A DNA stretch of 64,000 bases from Nocardia sp. BSTN01 (GTDB taxonomy: Bacteria; Actinomycetota; Actinomycetes; Mycobacteriales; Mycobacteriaceae): NCBI RefSeq assembly GCF_015354405.1, contig NZ_JADKYP010000040.1, positions 1 to 64,000 on the forward strand, read 5' to 3'. Each line of letters opens with the position of its first letter. Position 1 is the first letter of the stretch. Of this stretch, positions 10,701 through 18,497 are shown piece after piece. Position numbers and translations under genes: made by a program. Under the pieces are notes generated by a model. It did not search any database, was not told the DNA's origin, and saw only the letters and a program-made list of their open reading frames with translations.

Positions 10701-11897
10701 GGCGTCATCGGCGCCGGTCCCTCCGCCGCGGACGAGGCGGGCCGTGCCGCGGGAACGTCCGAACCGGCCCGCTCGGCCGATGTCGGCGGCACGTCCGGCG
10801 TGCTCGGAGCGGCCCCGTTACCGGGTCGCGCCGCGCCGAACTCCGGACAGCCGCCGGCGCGCACCCCGGAACCCCCTGCGCCGCAAGCGCCTTCGGTGCC
10901 GCCGTCGGTATCGCTGCCCGGTTCGGATACCGCACCGAACCGTGGCGTGGTGCGGCCGCCGCAGGTCGTCCGCCCCGGTATGCCGCCCCGGACGGTGCCC
11001 GCCCCGGATACCGCCCCCGATGCCACCGATTCGGTGCCGCCGACCGCCCCGGTCGGCACCACGCCGCGGGTCCTGCCACCGAAACCGTCGAAGGTGCCAC
11101 CGCATCCGTCGGTCCGCGCTCAGCTCTATCGTCCGGACGCCCCGCCGTACCACCCGGGACAGCCGCCCGCCCAGGGACCCGGGCAGACACCGGATGCCGG
11201 ACGGCCCGGCCACAGCGGACCGCCCGACGGCCCCGGACACCCCGCGAACCCGCCGCAGGGCACCCCTGGTGCGTCCGCGCCGACCGGGCACGGCGCCGGA
11301 TGGTCCGAACCGGCCGGACGCCCCCAGCAGGGTCCCGACCGGTCGCAGCGCGTCGCTCCCGAAGGACGCCCTCCCGCCGTGCAGCCGCCGCGGCGGATCC
11401 CGCCCGACGGCATGCGCCGTTCACCCACGCGGACAACGGAATCCGGGCCCGGCAATGTGCCTCCCGACATGCCTCGGGAGCCGAGGGACGCGGAGGCGAC
11501 CCAGGAGCTGCACCAACCCGCGAATCCGGGTAACCGGCCACCGGCCGGCGGCCACAACGCTCCGGCTCCGGGACCCCGGGGAGACCTCGGCTCGGCGATG
11601 CCGCCCGGTCCGCAGCAGACCACGTCCGACGCCGGGGAAACCGGAGCGTCGACGGCGCCGGAGCGTGAGAATCCCACCCCCGCAGCCGAATCCGAGGCCA
11701 CCGGAAACCCGGCCGACCAACCCGCAGGGCCCGGCGGGGACAACCGCAACAACATCGAACAGTGGATGGCGGACCTCCGCTCGTCCCGCCGTCGCCCCGA
11801 GCCGGAACCGGCCGATCCCGACGACGAGGGTAAGCACCGCACCAGCGGCCGCACGGTGAGCGTCAACGAACTGCTGCGCCGCCAGAACCGCGACTGA
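7704..11897 (+). CDS. mmpL3: MmpL3-type trehalose monomycolate transporter with very long C-terminal tail
   Basis: RND-family inner-membrane flippase exporting trehalose monomycolate for mycolate envelope assembly, driven by protons. The core (about 1-740) has two halves of six helices around periplasmic loops. The proton-relay Asp-Tyr pairs are at D255/Y256 (GLAIDYGLF) and D606/Y607 (LSTDYEVFLLSR). The GTG start overlaps the NYN stop and follows AAGGAG. The protein has 1397 residues against about 944 for M. tuberculosis MmpL3. The extra length is a tail of about 650 residues rich in Pro, Ser, Gly, Arg and Glu, with short tandem repeats, presumed cytoplasmic and disordered. The tail ends in a less repetitive segment with IEQWMADLRSSRRRPE and SVNELLRRQNRD, which may be a docking motif. 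Confidence 0.95.
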   Translation: MFTRWGELVHKFRYTVLGVAVAALLALGAYGFGLENHLSSSGWFDPGAESSQAAVLKDEVYGRDHMSDVIVLYTAPDGKTIDDPEFGRKITDNLNSLPREHPDQINKVNVAYWKTETGDWSASATGSKDKKYAFASVAIKGDDDTTTMNNYRAVKDAFYIPGVDVQLAGMQPVAGTLNDTIASDQKRMEMLAIPAVAVLLFFIFGGIVAAALPLIIGGLTVLGANGIVMAITHVTEVNSFVGAVVSMIGLGLAIDYGLFIVSRFREELAEGYTTRQAVRRSVMTAGRTVTFSATMIIAASAGMLLFPQGFLKSVAYGTIATVLLAALASLTILPALLSILGPRVDALGFKRFRKTKTAEEVENGFWGRTTQWVMKHPLKVAVPLCIILLLLIIPVKNLKFGGISETYLPPDNPTRMAQEKFDEIFPLRQTDPIQLVITTQNTSEIKAILDEASGAPGLTDPFGTPGIPPNGSDVWVSEATMAPDADVEDTIAYLRSIHVPDDVDLMVGGQPVLMQDSIDSLLDRMPLMIVLVVFVTTLLMFLTFGSLVLPIKAALMSALGLGSTLGILTWIFVDGHGAGLLNFTPQPIMSPVLVLIMAVIYGLSTDYEVFLLSRMVETRAQGASTTESVRSGTAQTGRIITAAALILLVVVGAFAFSDLVMMQYIAYGMMAALFIDATVLRMLLVPATMKLLGDDCWWAPAWMKRIQQRIGLGEPILDDERPGTGEVVDLVKTTPVTDPVTMQLPQLPDGTPKGPRKPRRLKFLRVDPEAPTEQLDRIDPAAAGTSVRATRAKSPTPPRAESPARSRATGTDRARADSSEPSRAEGSEPSASRSGAPTMRTGEPAQPRATESVASSDAGAQKSDSSASEQPGKTEQPGKTEQPGKAEKSGKAEKSPKRKRFGFRRSDSGADAPSADSGNASPADHADDAANQAPPAASSSADATAAHTPAGPEGGRSSTPPQTPGIRSSRVLPPTARPQPPRASGGSGVIGGSGVIGESGVIGAGPSAADEAGRAAGTSEPARSADVGGTSGVLGAAPLPGRAAPNSGQPPARTPEPPAPQAPSVPPSVSLPGSDTAPNRGVVRPPQVVRPGMPPRTVPAPDTAPDATDSVPPTAPVGTTPRVLPPKPSKVPPHPSVRAQLYRPDAPPYHPGQPPAQGPGQTPDAGRPGHSGPPDGPGHPANPPQGTPGASAPTGHGAGWSEPAGRPQQGPDRSQRVAPEGRPPAVQPPRRIPPDGMRRSPTRTTESGPGNVPPDMPREPRDAEATQELHQPANPGNRPPAGGHNAPAPGPRGDLGSAMPPGPQQTTSDAGETGASTAPERENPTPAAESEATGNPADQPAGPGGDNRNNIEQWMADLRSSRRRPEPEPADPDDEGKHRTSGRTVSVNELLRRQNRD
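10308..10379 (+). repeat. 18-bp tandem repeat x4 inside the mmpL3 tail
   Basis: Four consecutive 18-base units encode EQPGKT, EQPGKT, EQPGKA and EKSGKA (residues about 869-892), followed by a partial fifth (EKS) and a basic KRKR patch. This is in-frame repeat expansion in a low-complexity linker. Confidence 0.85.
10659..10712 (+). repeat. 18-bp tandem repeat x3 inside the mmpL3 tail
   Basis: Three 18-base units encode GSGVIG, GSGVIG and ESGVIG (residues about 986-1003). The third positions differ between units, so the peptide repeat is kept while the DNA has drifted. Confidence 0.8.
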
Positions 11898-11907
11898 TCG
11901 CCTCGCA

Positions 11908-11934
11908 CGGGCCGGAGGTCCTCGTACCGGCCCG
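11908..11934 (+). terminator. Hairpin after mmpL3
   Basis: CGGGCCGG pairs with CCGGCCCG across an 11-base loop, 10 bases after the mmpL3 stop. No T-tract follows, as is common in actinomycete terminators. Confidence 0.5.
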
Positions 11935-11953
11935 CGTCCGAGGCTCGCGGCCC

Positions 11954-11959
11954 TACCAT
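11954..11959 (+). promoter_or_regulatory. Leaderless -10 element for the VOC gene
   Basis: TACCAT ends six bases before ATG 11966 and there is no Shine-Dalgarno sequence, so the transcript probably begins at or next to the start codon. Confidence 0.5.
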
Positions 11960-11965
11960 GCCCTC

Positions 11966-12355
11966 ATGCTGAATTCCGCGCGGATCGAGGCACGTGTCCC
12001 CACACAGGATCTGGAACGAGCACGGCGTTGGTACGCCGAGAAACTCGGGCTGAACCCCGTGGAGGAACGGCCGGGCGGGCTGCGCTACGAGGGGGCGTCA
12101 GGGGTCTTCTGCCTGTTCGCGTCGGCCGGAGCCGCCGACGGTTCCTTCACCCAACTGGCGTTCTACGTAGACGATATCGAGGCCACCGTGGCCGCCCTGC
12201 GGGAGCGCGGCGTGGTGTTCGAGGAGTATCCGGGCACGGTCGGCGGGATCATGGAGATCGACGGGAACTACCCCAGCAAGGGACGCGCGGAACGGGGTGC
12301 GTGGTTTCGCGACAGCGAGGGCAACATGATCGGACTCGGCGAGGTCGTCGAGTAG
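11966..12355 (+). CDS. VOC-family (glyoxalase/dioxygenase fold) protein
   Basis: A 129-aa single VOC domain: IEARVPTQDLERARRWYAEKLGLNP at the N-terminus, FCLFASAGAADGSFTQLAFYVDDIEATVAALRERGVVFEE in the middle and WFRDSEGNMIGLGEV at the end. The metal-ligand pattern is incomplete by eye, so this could be an enzyme, a drug-binding or a stress protein; the substrate cannot be inferred. It probably has its own leaderless promoter after the mmpL3 hairpin. Confidence 0.8.
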   Translation: MLNSARIEARVPTQDLERARRWYAEKLGLNPVEERPGGLRYEGASGVFCLFASAGAADGSFTQLAFYVDDIEATVAALRERGVVFEEYPGTVGGIMEIDGNYPSKGRAERGAWFRDSEGNMIGLGEVVE

Positions 12356-12371
12356 GGAGTTCGAGTAGGGA

Positions 12372-13067
12372 TCAGAATCCCGACATCAGCTTCTTCCACT
12401 GCACGCCGAACGGATGTTTCGCGGTGATCGAGCTGAACCGGCTGCGTCCGTGCACGATGATGTGCAGCGGTCCGATCGGCGGGCCGGTCCGCACCTTGTT
12501 GTTGGCGCTGGAGCCGATCAGCTCCACGCCGTTGAGGTCGACGGTCGCCTCACCGGGCAGGATCATGGTGAGCGAGCTGCAGAAATCGTCGACCCGGATC
12601 TCGACCACCTGGGTCGACATCACGGCCTGGGTGAAATCCAGGGTGACGCCGGAGAGATAGCTGTTGACGTACAGCGACGGTGGCACCTGCCACGGTCCCT
12701 TGCGGGTGACGCCGGACAGCCGCGGCCGAATCGCGGTTTCGGCCTCCGTGCCTCCGCCGGGGGCACCCCACCGCCATGTCGGAGCGGGTCCGGCCGAGGC
12801 GGTCGGCTGGGCGGGATTCGGTTGTCCCGCAAGGCGAATGCCGGGTAGGTCGATCAGGACGGCGTTGAGTTCGCCGCGCGTCTTGGCCGCCAGCGCGGTA
12901 TCCATGCGCTCGCTGAACTCGCCCAGCGACAGCATGCCCAGGCCGACCGCGCGCTGCAGCAGGGTTCCGACATGTTCGCGTTCGGTATCCGATACCCGCA
13001 GGTCACGGTCGCCCACGGCTCCCCCGGTTCCCGCGGACCCCGGGGCGGAAACGGTCTCACCACCCAT
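12372..13067 (-). CDS. DUF1707 and LiaF-like domain protein
   Basis: A 231-aa protein. The N-terminal DUF1707 module is DLRVSDTEREHVGTLLQRAVGLGMLSLGEFSERMDTALAAKTRGELNAVLIDLP (split here by position: about 24-77), a short helical SHOCT-like fold. A Pro/Ala-rich linker follows, then a beta-strand-rich domain of the cell-wall-active-antibiotic-response (LiaF C-terminal) type from about 130. No transmembrane helix is visible. It lies 59 bp downstream of a response regulator and sensor kinase on the same strand, so a part in envelope-stress sensing is a reasonable inference. The start at 13067 is chosen over an in-frame ATG at about 13100. Confidence 0.75.
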   Translation of the reverse strand: MGGETVSAPGSAGTGGAVGDRDLRVSDTEREHVGTLLQRAVGLGMLSLGEFSERMDTALAAKTRGELNAVLIDLPGIRLAGQPNPAQPTASAGPAPTWRWGAPGGGTEAETAIRPRLSGVTRKGPWQVPPSLYVNSYLSGVTLDFTQAVMSTQVVEIRVDDFCSSLTMILPGEATVDLNGVELIGSSANNKVRTGPPIGPLHIIVHGRSRFSSITAKHPFGVQWKKLMSGF

Positions 13068-13126
13068 GTCCACGAGGCTACCGACGCCGCGGCCGGAGCA
13101 CATCAGGGCAATCCCTGATCCGGCCC

Positions 13127-13798
13127 CTATTCGAGGCCCTGTTCGATGGCGTATCGGGTGAGTTCGACCCGATTGCCGAGCTGCAGTTTGCGCAGCGTCG
13201 CCTGCACGTGGTTCTCGACCGTGCGGTGACTGACGCTCAGCCTGGTGGCGATCTGTTTCGCCGACAGGCCCTTGGCCACCAGCCGCAACACCTCGGTCTC
13301 CCGTTCGGTGAGCACCGGGCGCTCGGCGCTCGCGCCGGCTCCCGCCCCGGCGATGCGACGGAATTCGCCGAGCACCACACCGGCCAGGCCGGGCGTGAAC
13401 ACGGCCTGGCCCGCGGCCGTCGCACGCACCGCCTCGATCAGCTCGGCCGCCGACGCGCTCTTGACCAGATAGCCGGTGGCCCCGGCCTTGATGGCCTCCA
13501 GCACGTCCCCGCGTTCGTCCGAGGCCGAGAGCACCAGCACCCGGCTGCGCGGCGAGACGCGCAGCACCTCGGCGGTGGCCTGGGCGCCGCTGCCGTCGGG
13601 TAGTTGCATATCCATCAGCACGACGTCCGGACCGACCGCGGCGGCCCGCCGCCCCGCCGCGCCGACACCGTCCGCCGTCGCCGCCACCCGGAAACCGGCC
13701 TCGGTGAGATCGCGGGACACACCGTCGCGCCACATCGGGTGGTCGTCGACCACCATCACCGAAACATCCTGTGCTGCCGCGTCTTCCGCTGCGCTCAT
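13127..13798 (-). CDS. LuxR/NarL-family response regulator
   Basis: A 223-aa two-domain regulator. The receiver has the acidic pocket VMVVDDHPMW and the phospho-acceptor site VLMDMQLPDG. The C-terminal helix-turn-helix is LTERETEVLRLVAKGLSAKQIATRLSVSHRTVENHV. The ATG at 13798 overlaps the kinase stop (ATGA), so the pair is translationally coupled. Its targets are unknown, but the downstream DUF1707/LiaF-like gene on the same strand is a natural candidate. Confidence 0.93.
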   Translation of the reverse strand: MSAAEDAAAQDVSVMVVDDHPMWRDGVSRDLTEAGFRVAATADGVGAAGRRAAAVGPDVVLMDMQLPDGSGAQATAEVLRVSPRSRVLVLSASDERGDVLEAIKAGATGYLVKSASAAELIEAVRATAAGQAVFTPGLAGVVLGEFRRIAGAGAGASAERPVLTERETEVLRLVAKGLSAKQIATRLSVSHRTVENHVQATLRKLQLGNRVELTRYAIEQGLE

Positions 13799-14991
13799 CG
13801 CTGCTCCCCGTCGCGTGGAATCCGGAATTCCCATTCGGTGCCGTCGGTGGTGTCGAGTAGTTCCGCGGTGCCGCCCAATGCTTCGATCCGCCCGACGATG
13901 GAATGCGAGACGCCCATCCGTCCTTCGGCGACCGCGGCCGGCAGCCGGCCGTCCGCGATCCCCGGCCCGTCGTCGCGCACGCTGACCACCACCGCGTCAC
14001 CCATATCCTCCAGCAGCACATAGGCTTTCGCTTCGGCACCGGCGTGCAGCGCGGTATTGGACAGTGCGGCGCCGACGGCGGCGGCGATCTCGCGAGCGGT
14101 CCATCCGCCGATCGTCACCGGCTCTCCGGGCGCGGAGACGGAGATCGACGGCGCGGCGAACCCGGACAACAGGGAGCGCAGATCTTCGCGGGCGCCGAGA
14201 GTCGAACCGTTTCGGCCCTGTTCGGAGAGCAGCACGCGGAGCGCGACTTCCTGCTCGCGCGCCCGGTCGGCCAATTCGGCTGTGCTGCCGCCTATTTCGC
14301 CACCTCGGCGACTGATATAGGCGAGGACCTGCAGGACCCCGTCGTGTACTTCGCGGGCGAGCCGTTCGCGTTCGGCGGTGGCGGCGGTCAACCGCATCGC
14401 GTGTTCGAGTTGGCCCTGCGCGCGCCGCGCCGTCGCCGCCGCCAGCCCGATGGCCAGACCGACCGAAACCAGCACCGGCGCGGTCGCATCCGACCACAGG
14501 TCCAGTTCCCACTGTTCGCGCACCACGATGCTCACCACCGAGATCGCCAGCCCGGCGAGCACACCACCGAGCGCACCCCATTCGATCGCCGCCGACATCA
14601 CCGCATTGGCCATCCACAGCGTGGTCGGCACGGTCTGATGCCCGTGGTACCAGGGGTAATCGGCGACCAGCCGGGTCGCCGCCATCAACCCGACGGCGAC
14701 CGCCAGATCGCCGATCACCACCGCGCGGCGCTCCCATCCGGTGACCGACCAGCGCGAGAGCCACAGCGCCGAGACGACCGACCAGAGCACCAGAATGCCG
14801 ATAAGCACCCAGCTCAGCGGCTGCCGCTGGTACGACGACACCGAGGCGAACTGCTGGCCCACCGCATAGAGCATCGTGACCAGGCGAAACACCTGCGCCG
14901 CCCGCCACAGCGGCGCGGTCGCGGCCGTCGGTCCGGGCGCGGTCGAGTCGGCGGGCGGCGCGGCGCCCGCGGACTCAGCCTTCGTCCGCAT
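13795..14991 (-). CDS. MacS-like sensor histidine kinase (HisKA_3 type)
   Basis: Membrane sensor kinase of 398 aa from ATG 14991; an alternative ATG at 15006 adds five residues. Five or six helices fill the first 200 residues, then comes the H-box LAREVHDGVLQVLAYISRRG with the phospho-accepting histidine, and an HATPase domain with the N-box ALSNTALHAGA and G-box VRDDGPGIADGRLP. The arrangement resembles the DUF5931/MacS kinases of actinomycetes. The start lies inside the 3' end of the AI-2E-type gene (17-bp overlap), so transporter, kinase, regulator and DUF1707 protein probably form one transcript. Confidence 0.9.
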   Translation of the reverse strand: MRTKAESAGAAPPADSTAPGPTAATAPLWRAAQVFRLVTMLYAVGQQFASVSSYQRQPLSWVLIGILVLWSVVSALWLSRWSVTGWERRAVVIGDLAVAVGLMAATRLVADYPWYHGHQTVPTTLWMANAVMSAAIEWGALGGVLAGLAISVVSIVVREQWELDLWSDATAPVLVSVGLAIGLAAATARRAQGQLEHAMRLTAATAERERLAREVHDGVLQVLAYISRRGGEIGGSTAELADRAREQEVALRVLLSEQGRNGSTLGAREDLRSLLSGFAAPSISVSAPGEPVTIGGWTAREIAAAVGAALSNTALHAGAEAKAYVLLEDMGDAVVVSVRDDGPGIADGRLPAAVAEGRMGVSHSIVGRIEALGGTAELLDTTDGTEWEFRIPRDGEQR

Positions 14992-16264
14992 CACCGCCGC
15001 CCGCATCGGACCGCGATTCGGTCCGGCGGTACCGATCCGGCTCGGGCCGGTCGGGATCGGCGTGGAACATCGGCTCCCCCGGTTCGCCGGTATTGAGTTC
15101 CTGATACAGCTCTTCCGGGCTGCCGACCAGCAGCGAGCGGATCGCGGTATTCATCACCGCGACGAACGGCACCGCCAGCAGACCGCCCGCGATACCGGCC
15201 AGCACCACGCCGGCGGTGATCGCCAGCACCACCGCCAGCGGATGGATGCGCACCGCGCGACCCAGCAACAAGGGTTGCAGCACATGGCCTTCCAGCTGCA
15301 TCACCGCCACCGTGATGCCGAGCACGATCAGCGCGGTGACGAAACCTTTCGTCATCAAGGCCAGGAAGACCGCGATGAAACCCGCGAGCAGGGAGCCGAC
15401 GATCGGAATGAACGCGCCGATGAACACCAGCGATGCCAGCGGAAGAGCCAGCGGCACACTCAGAATCGCCAACCCGGCGCCGATGCCGATGGCGTCGACG
15501 GCCGCCACCACGACGGTGGCGCGCACGAATCCGATCAACGTGCCGAAGCCGAGTCGCCCGGCGGTGCGCACCCGCTCGCGTTGCGGGGTCGGCACGATCC
15601 GGGTCACGAAATTCCAGATCTGGTCGCCGCCGTAGAGGAAGAAGATCAGGATGAACAGCGTCAGGAAGGCGCCGGTGAGGAATTCGCCGACCGCGGCGGC
15701 GGTGGTCAGGGCGCCGCTGGTCAGCGAATCCTGATTGGCCTCCAGCGTTTTGATGATCGTATTGCCGCCGTTGCGGATCTGATCGTTGCTCAGATGCAGC
15801 GGCCCGTTGATCAGCCAGTCCTGCACGGTGTGAATGCTGGTCTTGAATTCGTCGGTCAGCTGCGGCACACCGGTGATGAACTGCTCGATGACGAAGGTGA
15901 AGATCCCCGCCAGCAGGCCCAGCGATCCGACCAGGGCCACGAATACACCGATGCCGCGCGGGATTCCGAGGCGTTGCAGCAGATCCACCAGCGGCGAGAG
16001 CAGCGCCGCCGCGAGCAGGGCGATCGCGACCGGAATGACGACCGTGGTCAGCTTGTGCGCCAGATAGGCGACCGCCAGCACCGCCACCAGGATGATCAAC
16101 AGTCGCCAGCACCATTCGGCGCCCTGGCGCACCAGTGGATGCACCGAGTCGGCGGCGGTGCGTTCGCGCCCGCGACCGGATGCGCTACGGCCCGAGGCCG
16201 CCGTTGCGACGCCCGCCGGGGCAGGCTCGGCCGGATTCCCGGAGGTCTTGCTGTCCCCACTCAC
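14975..16264 (-). CDS. AI-2E family transporter (Rv0205-like)
   Basis: A 429-aa polytopic membrane protein of the PerM/YdiK/TqsA family. After a 50-residue soluble N-terminus come membrane pairs (LLIILVAVLAVAYLAHKL, VIPVAIALLAAALLSPLV), a soluble segment, and the conserved IGAFIPIVGSLLAGFIAVFLAL followed by PLLLGRAVRIHPLAVVLAI. It is presumed to export small molecules; the substrate is unknown. It is the Rv0205 counterpart near mmpL3, here separated from mmpL3 by regulatory genes. Confidence 0.88.
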   Translation of the reverse strand: MSGDSKTSGNPAEPAPAGVATAASGRSASGRGRERTAADSVHPLVRQGAEWCWRLLIILVAVLAVAYLAHKLTTVVIPVAIALLAAALLSPLVDLLQRLGIPRGIGVFVALVGSLGLLAGIFTFVIEQFITGVPQLTDEFKTSIHTVQDWLINGPLHLSNDQIRNGGNTIIKTLEANQDSLTSGALTTAAAVGEFLTGAFLTLFILIFFLYGGDQIWNFVTRIVPTPQRERVRTAGRLGFGTLIGFVRATVVVAAVDAIGIGAGLAILSVPLALPLASLVFIGAFIPIVGSLLAGFIAVFLALMTKGFVTALIVLGITVAVMQLEGHVLQPLLLGRAVRIHPLAVVLAITAGVVLAGIAGGLLAVPFVAVMNTAIRSLLVGSPEELYQELNTGEPGEPMFHADPDRPEPDRYRRTESRSDAGGGDADEG

Positions 16265-16342
16265 GCCGCGAGCCTATCGGCCGGGAACGCAACCGGCACG
16301 TGTCCGCTCCGCCCGAATCCGGTGACCTACGCCGCGCCCCGC

Positions 16343-16348
16343 TAGATT
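16343..16348 (+). promoter_or_regulatory. Leaderless -10 element for the cyclase gene
   Basis: TAGATT ends seven bases before GTG 16356, and no ribosome binding site is present. Confidence 0.5.
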
Positions 16349-16355
16349 GGTCAAC

Positions 16356-17864
16356 GTGTCAGCGCCTCTGGAAGCGGTCAAACAGACCATGCGAACGCGC
16401 TGGCCGCTGTACCTCGCATCCATGCTGGCGGCCAATGCCTTCGGTGCGGTCCTGGTCTACGCGTTCATCCAGTACGGGCTGCCCGCGCCCGAGGGCACGC
16501 CGAACGGATTGCGGCGCGCCGGTCTGCTGCTTCCGGCGCTGGTCTTCGCGATCGGCGGATTCCTGAGCGTCACCGCCTCGGCGCTGATGCTGCGTCCGGT
16601 GATGCGCTGGCAGATGCGCGGCGGGCCGCCCAGCCGCCAGGAACAGATGGCGGCCCTGCACGCGCCGCTGCGGCAGTCCATCCTGCATCTGCTGTTGTGG
16701 CTGGTGGGCGGTGCGGTGCTGGCCGCGCGGATCATCGTGGAAACGCCCGAGCTCGCGGGTGCGGTGATCGTCACCGAATGTATGGCCGCCACCATCGTGT
16801 TCGGTTTCACCTACATGCTGGGTGAGCGGATTCTGCGGCCGGTCGCCGCGCACGCGCTGACCACCGGCACCTTCGATCACACCCTCACCCCCGGTGTCGG
16901 CACGCGCATGGCGATGACGTGGGGTATGGGTACGTTCGCGCCGACCATCGCGATCGTGCTGCTGTGCGTCACCCAGATCACCTCGCAGGTGCATTTCTCG
17001 GCGCAGTCGCTGGCCATCTCGATCCTGCTGCTGTGCGGCGTGGTGATCATGCAGGCGCTGGCGCTGTCGATGCTCACCGGGTCGAGCATCTCCGACCCGG
17101 TGCGTCAGCTCTCCCGGGCGATCAACCGGGTCCAGGCCGGTGCACGCGATGTGCAGGTCGAGGTCTTCGACGGCAGTGAGATCGGCCTGCTGCAGGTCGG
17201 TTTCAACCGCATGATGGAAGAGGCCGCGCAGCGCCGCGAACTGCAGGAACTGTTCGGCCAGCACGTCGGCGAGGAAGTGGCCCGCCGAGCGCTGGAGTAC
17301 GGCACGGAACTGGGTGGTGAAACCCGGTTCGTGGCCGTGCTGTTCGTCGATATGGTCGGCTCCACCGCCACCGCCGCCGAGCATCCGCCCACCGAGGTGG
17401 TCAGCCTGCTCAACGAATTCTTCCGGGTGGTGGTCGACGTGGTCGACCGGCACAACGGCCTGATCAACAAGTTCGTCGGCGACGCGGCGCTGGCGATCTT
17501 CGGTGCGCCCCTGGACCGTCCGGACGCGCCGACCGCCGCGCTGGCCGCGGCCCGTGATCTGCGCGAGGCGCTGCGTGAGGTGCAGGGCCTCGATATCGGC
17601 ATCGGGGTCTCGGCCGGCCTCGCCGTCGCCGGCAATATCGGCGCCGCGAATCGCTTCGAGTACACGGTGATCGGCGATCCGGTGAACGAGGCCTCGCGGC
17701 TCACCGAATTGGCGAAGGAACATCCGGGTCGCGTCCTGGCCTCGGGCAGCGCCCTGTACTTCGCCGACGACGACGAACAGAAGCAGTGGATCTCCGGCGA
17801 CGAGGTGCAGTTGCGCGGTCGCCGCCGCAAGACCAGGCTCGCGTGGCCGAAGGCCCTGGGCTGA
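16356..17864 (+). CDS. Membrane class III adenylate cyclase with HAMP domain
   Basis: Makes cAMP from ATP at the cytoplasmic face of the membrane. The 502-aa protein has about six N-terminal helices (to about 245), a HAMP linker (SISDPVRQLSRAINRVQAGA) and a C-terminal cyclase domain. Metal-binding aspartates are D332 in LFVDMVGST and D376 in KFVGDAALAIFGAP. The lysine before VGD and the YTVIGDPVNEASRL segment fit ATP rather than GTP. The architecture matches the mycobacterial Rv1318c/Rv3645 group. GTG 16356 is preferred because of the leaderless promoter; TTG 16347 would add three residues. The stop codon exactly meets the broken end of an oxidoreductase gene on the other strand. Confidence 0.93.
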   Translation: MSAPLEAVKQTMRTRWPLYLASMLAANAFGAVLVYAFIQYGLPAPEGTPNGLRRAGLLLPALVFAIGGFLSVTASALMLRPVMRWQMRGGPPSRQEQMAALHAPLRQSILHLLLWLVGGAVLAARIIVETPELAGAVIVTECMAATIVFGFTYMLGERILRPVAAHALTTGTFDHTLTPGVGTRMAMTWGMGTFAPTIAIVLLCVTQITSQVHFSAQSLAISILLLCGVVIMQALALSMLTGSSISDPVRQLSRAINRVQAGARDVQVEVFDGSEIGLLQVGFNRMMEEAAQRRELQELFGQHVGEEVARRALEYGTELGGETRFVAVLFVDMVGSTATAAEHPPTEVVSLLNEFFRVVVDVVDRHNGLINKFVGDAALAIFGAPLDRPDAPTAALAAARDLREALREVQGLDIGIGVSAGLAVAGNIGAANRFEYTVIGDPVNEASRLTELAKEHPGRVLASGSALYFADDDEQKQWISGDEVQLRGRRRKTRLAWPKALG

Positions 17865-18339
17865 TATCGAGCGCCACCCCGGCATCGCGGCTGGCGCGCA
17901 CGATCGCGTCGAAGGCGGGCTTGTGGAAACGCGCCCGCTGTGCCTCGTCGGTGTAGTCGCCGCTGTCGATCACCGCGGCGTAGGCCGGGACCAACGCCGC
18001 CATCGCGGTGACGTAGGCCACGGCGCGCGGCGCGAACTCGGTGGCGGTGACCCCCGCCGAGCGAACCATCGCCGTGCCGTGGAAGAAGCCGGTGAACATG
18101 GCGTACATCCCGGCCAGCAGCGCGAAATCGAACAGTGCGGCGGTACCGGCATCGGCCCCGAAATACTCTGCGGTGGCGAGCTTTTCGAGGTCGGACCGGG
18201 ATCGCTCGAAGACGGCGGCGGAACCGCTGTAGAGGATCGACGCACCGGATCCGCCGATCATCGGCGGCACCGCCATGCCGCTCTCGGTCAGGACGGTGGC
18301 GACGGCCCGGCCCATCGGCCCGAGGCCCAGCACAGCCAC
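17865..18339 (-). pseudogene. Decayed NAD(P)-dependent oxidoreductase (imine-reductase-like)
   Basis: The reading frame begins with the Rossmann start MAVLGLGPMGRAVATVLTESG, then jumps straight to ILYSGSAAVFERSR. About 90 residues of the nucleotide-binding domain are missing compared with the intact paralogue at 23110-23967. The C-terminal helical domain (YFGADAGTAALFDFALL... TATEFAPRAVAYVTAM) is recognisable up to ASRDAGVALDI. Homology ends exactly at the base before the cyclase stop codon; beyond it the frame only mirrors cyclase coding sequence, so the last 35-40 residues are lost. The frame stays open from GTG 18339, so a short product might still be made, but it cannot bind NADPH normally. 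Confidence 0.8.
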
Positions 18340-18484
18340 GGCGGTCTGTTCGGCGCGTGGGGCCGTGCGCGGATCGACCGCATCGGCGCCGCGCGCGTGC
18401 AGCCGCCGGACACCCCGACCCGCGCCGTCACGGCCGGTTGACCCGGGACCACGCGTCCGCTGCCGCCTTGGGCCCCGACCCCAC

Positions 18485-18490
18485 TAGGCT
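18485..18490 (+). promoter_or_regulatory. Leaderless -10 element for the YbhN-like gene
   Basis: TAGGCT ends seven bases before GTG 18498, without a ribosome binding site. Confidence 0.5.
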
Positions 18491-18497
18491 GGGCGTT

